This document shows positions 60,322 to 64,000 of a DNA stretch of 64,000 bases, piece after piece. The notes under the pieces are model-generated. The model saw only the letters and a list, made by a program, of their open reading frames with translations, was not told the origin of the DNA and ran no database searches. The stretch's first letter is position 1; each line of letters begins with the position of its first letter. The translations under genes and the position numbers were made by a program. The stretch spans positions 1 through 64,000 of the forward strand of contig JAHECA010000013.1 in the NCBI GenBank assembly GCA_024642005.1, written 5' to 3'. Origin of the DNA: Robiginitalea sp. Lineage in GTDB: Bacteria; Bacteroidota; Bacteroidia; Flavobacteriales; Flavobacteriaceae.

Positions 60322-62856
60322 ATGCACCATGCTTTCCGGTGGATCTTGCCAATCCTCCTCTTATTTCCTTTTGCGTTTCACGGGCAGGCTCCACAGCCTC
60401 CGGGTGCTGTCAAGCTCTACAACGACCTCCAGAAGCTCAATTTCCTTGGCTCTGCCCTGTACATTGCAGCCCACCCAGACGACGAAAACACCCGCCTGAT
60501 CTCCTACCTCTCCAACGCCGTGCACGCGCGAACCGGCTACCTTTCCATGACGCGGGGCGACGGCGGCCAGAACCTCATCGGGCCCGAGCTGCGCGAGCTG
60601 CTGGGTGTATTGCGCACTCAGGAGCTCCTTGCTGCCCGACGCATAGACGGTGGCGAACAATTCTTTACCCGGGCAGTCGACTTTGGTTACTCCAAGCACC
60701 CGGATGAAACGCTGCGGATCTGGGACAAAGACCTGGTGCTTTCAGACGTTGTTCGCATCATACGCGAGTTCCAGCCCGATGTAATCGTCAACCGCTTTGA
60801 CCACCGCACTCCGGGGAGCACCCACGGCCACCATACCTCCTCTGCCATCCTCAGCACTGAGGCCTTTAACCTGGCTGCAGACCCGACCGCATTTCCCGAC
60901 AAACTGGCCGGGGTGGAACCCTGGCAGCCCAAGCGGCTTTTCATGAACACCAGCTGGTGGTTTTACGGCAGCCTTGAGCGATTCTACCAGGAAGTGGATA
61001 CCACGCGACTGACGACCCTTGATGTCGGGGTATATTATCCGGAACGGGGGCTCTCCAACAACGAAATAGCTTCCCTTGCCAGCAGCCAGCATCGCTGCCA
61101 GGGCTTCGGACGCCCGCTGTCAAGGGGTTCGGAACAGGAGTTTTTGGAACTGCTTCAGGGCAGCAAGGTGCCCGGAGGCGATTTGTTTGCCGGTATCGAC
61201 ACGAGTTGGAAACGCTTGCCTGGCGGCAGCCCGGTGGGTGCCATCCTGGAAAAGGTGGAGCGCGATTTCAATTTTGCCAGTCCCGCTGTTCACCTGCCCG
61301 AATTACTCGAAGCCTATCGGCTTTTATCGGGGCTGAATGACTCCCATTGGAAGCACATCAAGTTGCCGGCCTTGCAGGAACTCATCGCCGGGGTTGCCGG
61401 CCTCTACCTGGAAGCCTCTTCCCAGAATGCCCTGGCAGTACCCGGCGAAACGGAAACAATAAACCTCGAACTGCTCAACCGTTCTTCCTGGCCTGTTACC
61501 CTTCGATCCGTAAGGCTCGACAAAGGTGCAAGCCTCGACACCCTCCTCAATTTGGGGGCCAATGCAGACCATTCCCTCAAGCTCACCCTGCAAATTCCCG
61601 CCGACCATCCGGGCACAGACCCTTACTGGTTGCGTGAAACGGGAAGCCTGGGCACCTATGCGATCCCCGACCCCGCCCTGATCGGCAAACCGGAAACCCC
61701 CAGGGCTTTCTTCGCCCATTTTGGCCTGGAGGTAAATGGGGTGTCCCTGGAATTTCAACGGCCGGTAATCTACCGGTATTCCGAGCCCGACAAAGGGGAA
61801 CTGTACCGCAATTTCGATGTGGTGCCTCCGGCCAGCGCCTCATTTACCGAAGCGGTGAAACTCTTTGCCTCCAACCACGGGCAACAGGTGCAGGTACGGG
61901 TTAAATCGAACGCCCAGCAGGTTTCGGGCAGCCTTGCCCTTAAAGCGCCGGAAGGCTGGGTGGTGAGCCCGGCCTCCCTCCCTTTTGAACTGAGCGCCCC
62001 CGGGGACGAAAAGGTGTTTCAGTTCAGCCTGCTCCCCCCCGATCAGAGCAGTCAGGGTTTTGTAAAACCTGTCTTGCAGATCGGCAACAAGACCTACGAC
62101 CGGGAACTCATTACCATCGCTTACGACCATATTCCCACCCAAACCGTACTCATGCCCGCCCGTTTACAGGTGGTGAGGCTGGAAGTCCAGAAAGCGGGGC
62201 AGCATATCGGCTATATTATGGGGGCGGGCGATGCCATCCCCGAAAACCTGGAAGCCATCGGCTATACCGTGCATAAACTGGAGGTAGCCGACATTTCGGC
62301 CGACAGGCTTGCCGCCCTGGATGCCGTGGTACTTGGAATCAGGGCTTACAATGTTTTGGACGATCTGCCCTTCAAGAACGACCTGCTGCTCCAATATGTG
62401 AAAAAAGGTGGCACAATTGTTGTGCAATACAATACATCGGGACGGGGCAGTGAAGATTACAGCAATCTCGCCCCCTATCCGTTGCGGATTTCGCGCGACC
62501 GGGTATCGGACGAAGATGCTCCCGTGACCCTTTTGAACACCGATAATCCGGTGCTGAATTACCCGAACCCCATAGGTCAGGCCGATTTTCAGGGTTGGGT
62601 ACAGGAACGCGGGCTCTACTTCCCCGACCAGTGGGACGAAGCCTACATACCTCTGCTCTCCATGCAGGACCCGGGCGAACCGGCGCGGGAGGGAAGCCTC
62701 CTGGTGGCTCCCTACGGAGAAGGGTATTATATTTATACGGGTCTGAGCTTTTTCCGGGAATTGCCGGCCGGGGTGCCGGGCGCATTCAAATTGTTTGCCA
62801 ACATGCTTTCCGTAGGGAAGGCCAAAAACAAGACCAACCGTGGAGTTAAAGGATGA
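60322..62856 (+). CDS. Exported PIG-L family deacetylase with large C-terminal extension
   Basis: 844 residues. Signal peptide (MHHAFRWILPILLLFPFAFHG). The PIG-L/LmbE zinc domain spans about 40-290: 'YIAAHPDDENTRLISYLSN', 'TRGDGGQNLIGPELRELLGVLRTQELLAARRIDGG', 'NRFDHRTPGSTHGHHTSS'. The following 550 residues include a beta-rich region and a C-terminal ThuA or GATase-like Rossmann part ('AIGYTVHKLEVADISADRLAALDAVVLGIRAYN...'). It probably deacetylates an extracytoplasmic N-acetyl sugar. The 33-residue membrane peptide and the sodium symporter follow with almost no gap, hinting at uptake of the product. Confidence 0.9.
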   Translation: MHHAFRWILPILLLFPFAFHGQAPQPPGAVKLYNDLQKLNFLGSALYIAAHPDDENTRLISYLSNAVHARTGYLSMTRGDGGQNLIGPELRELLGVLRTQELLAARRIDGGEQFFTRAVDFGYSKHPDETLRIWDKDLVLSDVVRIIREFQPDVIVNRFDHRTPGSTHGHHTSSAILSTEAFNLAADPTAFPDKLAGVEPWQPKRLFMNTSWWFYGSLERFYQEVDTTRLTTLDVGVYYPERGLSNNEIASLASSQHRCQGFGRPLSRGSEQEFLELLQGSKVPGGDLFAGIDTSWKRLPGGSPVGAILEKVERDFNFASPAVHLPELLEAYRLLSGLNDSHWKHIKLPALQELIAGVAGLYLEASSQNALAVPGETETINLELLNRSSWPVTLRSVRLDKGASLDTLLNLGANADHSLKLTLQIPADHPGTDPYWLRETGSLGTYAIPDPALIGKPETPRAFFAHFGLEVNGVSLEFQRPVIYRYSEPDKGELYRNFDVVPPASASFTEAVKLFASNHGQQVQVRVKSNAQQVSGSLALKAPEGWVVSPASLPFELSAPGDEKVFQFSLLPPDQSSQGFVKPVLQIGNKTYDRELITIAYDHIPTQTVLMPARLQVVRLEVQKAGQHIGYIMGAGDAIPENLEAIGYTVHKLEVADISADRLAALDAVVLGIRAYNVLDDLPFKNDLLLQYVKKGGTIVVQYNTSGRGSEDYSNLAPYPLRISRDRVSDEDAPVTLLNTDNPVLNYPNPIGQADFQGWVQERGLYFPDQWDEAYIPLLSMQDPGEPAREGSLLVAPYGEGYYIYTGLSFFRELPAGVPGAFKLFANMLSVGKAKNKTNRGVKG

Positions 62857-62857
62857 A

Positions 62858-62959
62858 ATGAAGGAAAAGATGGTGTGGAAACGGGAGTACACCCTGGTAC
62901 TGCTGCTGAATGTCTTTTATATTTTGCTGTTCTTTTACATTATGGTTTCAAACGCATGA
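62858..62959 (+). CDS. 33-residue single-helix membrane peptide
   Basis: ATG at 62858, one base after the PIG-L stop; TGA at 62957-62959, one base before the symporter ATG. The peptide opens MKEKMVWKREYTLVLLLNVF and continues with a hydrophobic helix ending in FFYIMVSNA: a basic head, then a single membrane segment. The stop-start spacing on both sides is what an operon gene would show. Small helper subunits occur beside some sodium:solute symporters (for example the YhdT-PanF pair), which makes a subunit role plausible but unproven. Confidence 0.6.
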   Translation: MKEKMVWKREYTLVLLLNVFYILLFFYIMVSNA

Positions 62960-62960
62960 T

Positions 62961-64000
62961 ATGGGCACCTTAGACTGGATCATTCTATCGGGGACACTGC
63001 TTTTCATTGTTGCTTTCGGGGTGTGGCGCACGCGCGGCAGCGTCGATGTGGACGACTATGTGCGGGGCGGAAAAAAAGCCAAATGGCTAACTGTAGGTTT
63101 ATCGGTAATGGCCACCCAGGCGAGCGCCATTACCTTCCTCTCCACTCCCGGGCAGGCATTCCACGACGGGATGGGGTTTGTTCAGTTCTATTTCGGCTTG
63201 CCCCTGGCCATGATCATTATCTGCATGGTCTTCATTCCGATCTACTACCACCTGAAGGTCTATACGGCCTATGAATTCCTGGAGAAGCGGTTTGACCTGA
63301 AAACCCGCACCCTTGCAGCCATTCTTTTCCTGATCCAGCGGGGGTTGTCCGCAGGCATTACCATCTTTGCCCCCTCAATAATCCTTTCAGCCGTACTCGG
63401 ATGGCACCTGAACACCCTGAATATCATTATTGGCATAATGGTAATCATCTATACGGTTTCCGGTGGCACCAAGGCGGTAAACGTAACCCAGAAACAACAG
63501 ATGTTCGTGATCATGCTCGGCATGTTCATGGCCTTTTTCTTCATCCTGGGATACCTGCCCACCGACATGACTTTCGGCAAGGCGCTTAAGGTTGCCGGGG
63601 CCAGCGAAAAGCTGAACATCCTCAATTTTGACTTCAACACCGACAGCCGCTACACGTTTTGGAGCGGGATCACCGGGGGCATGTTTCTGATGCTCGCCTA
63701 TTTCGGGACCGACCAGAGCCAGGTACAGCGCTACCTGTCGGGCAAGTCAATCCGGGAAAGTCAGCTGGGGCTTATCTTCAACGCGGTACTGAAAATTCCC
63801 ATGCAGTTTTTTATCCTGCTGGTGGGGGTAATGGTCTTTGTGTTTTACCAGTACAACCCCTCTCCCCTAAACTTCAACCCCGCCGCCACCGAGGCGGTGC
63901 ATGCGTCTAAGTTCGCCCCCGATTACCAGCTGCTGGAAGAAGCCCACCGCCAGCTCGAAGTCGATAAGAAAATAGCACAGGACGCTTTTGCGGGTGCCCT
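62961..64000 (+). CDS. SSS family sodium:solute symporter, C-terminus cut by window edge
   Basis: 346 codons are visible and the frame continues past the window. Membrane helices start at once ('LDWIILSGTLLFIVAFGVW'). SSS hallmarks are present: 'DDYVRGGKKAKWLTVGLSVMATQASAITFLSTPGQAF', 'YEFLEKRFDLKTRTLAAILFLIQR', 'YTVSGGTKAVNVTQKQQMFVIMLG' and 'YFGTDQSQVQRYLSGKS', the last being the conserved region that contributes to the Na+ site. Cargo is unknown; the PIG-L neighbour suggests a sugar derivative. Confidence 0.92.
   Translation, partial: MGTLDWIILSGTLLFIVAFGVWRTRGSVDVDDYVRGGKKAKWLTVGLSVMATQASAITFLSTPGQAFHDGMGFVQFYFGLPLAMIIICMVFIPIYYHLKVYTAYEFLEKRFDLKTRTLAAILFLIQRGLSAGITIFAPSIILSAVLGWHLNTLNIIIGIMVIIYTVSGGTKAVNVTQKQQMFVIMLGMFMAFFFILGYLPTDMTFGKALKVAGASEKLNILNFDFNTDSRYTFWSGITGGMFLMLAYFGTDQSQVQRYLSGKSIRESQLGLIFNAVLKIPMQFFILLVGVMVFVFYQYNPSPLNFNPAATEAVHASKFAPDYQLLEEAHRQLEVDKKIAQDAFAGA

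Overview
The window looks like a marine Flavobacteriaceae chromosome with unusually high GC for the group (mid-50s % by eye, Robiginitalea-like; the genus is my inference). The evidence is a PorP/SprF-type outer-membrane protein, a TonB receptor with a DUF4249 lipoprotein, bacillithiol deacetylase BshB1, a RibB protein with a decayed GTP cyclohydrolase II half, a CcsBA fusion of flavobacterial size, and several -7 boxes of the Bacteroidetes type TAnnTTTG. There are no rRNA genes, phage genes, insertion sequences or CRISPR arrays.

Layout. 0-5 kb: outer-membrane uptake operon on the minus strand (TonB receptor, DUF4249 lipoprotein, MG2-like exported protein cut by the window edge). 5.4-11 kb: penicillin-acylase-family hydrolase, then overlapping tilS and a DsbD-like gene. 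11-18 kb: membrane acyltransferase-like protein, lpdA, a divergent Lrp regulator and Cys/Met PLP lyase followed by a NhaC-type transporter, and dgkA. 18-24 kb: envelope and division operon ftsK-lolA-lptF/G-ribB. 24-27 kb: TauE transporter, nitroreductase and a kdnA-like aminotransferase, then a truncated AraC-type regulator. 27-36 kb: S9 peptidase, DUF3604 lipoprotein, AraC regulator, DsrE protein, low-GC orphan lipoprotein, TPR adenylate cyclase. 36-40.4 kb: orphan LuxR-type regulator with an altered receiver, and a two-gene surface module (PD40/TPR protein and PorP-SPOR protein). 40.7-45 kb: small lipoprotein, L,D-transpeptidase, sterol-desaturase-type enzyme and two DUF302 genes. 45-50.7 kb: 137-bp tandem repeats, tRNA-Ser, PfkB kinase, M28 peptidase, tRNA-His, TPR histidine kinase. 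50.7-57.4 kb: MATE, trans-sulfuration enzyme, bshB1, and ccsBA. 57.7-64 kb: DUF2520, kdsC, maf, a small MscS-type channel, a large PIG-L protein, an unannotated 33-residue membrane peptide and a sodium:solute symporter running off the end.

The genes are mostly envelope biology: lipid A/LPS (lptF/G, kdsC, kdnA-like), lipoproteins (lolA), peptidoglycan (L,D-transpeptidase, SPOR domain), thiol chemistry (bshB1, DsbD-like, CcsBA, trans-sulfuration) and secreted hydrolases. Packing is tight: four convergent gene pairs meet within a base or share a palindromic stop such as CTAG, and two candidate terminators overlap the last codons of their genes.

The strongest candidates for something undescribed are the 36-40.4 kb region (orphan regulator with Glu in place of the phospho-accepting Asp, PorP-SPOR/PD40 module, shared ATACAACCC leader repeats, structured 3' region), the 137-bp hairpin-bearing repeats at 44.9-45.2 kb, and the membrane micro-protein at 62.86 kb. 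All function statements rest on motif reading by eye; no database search was possible.
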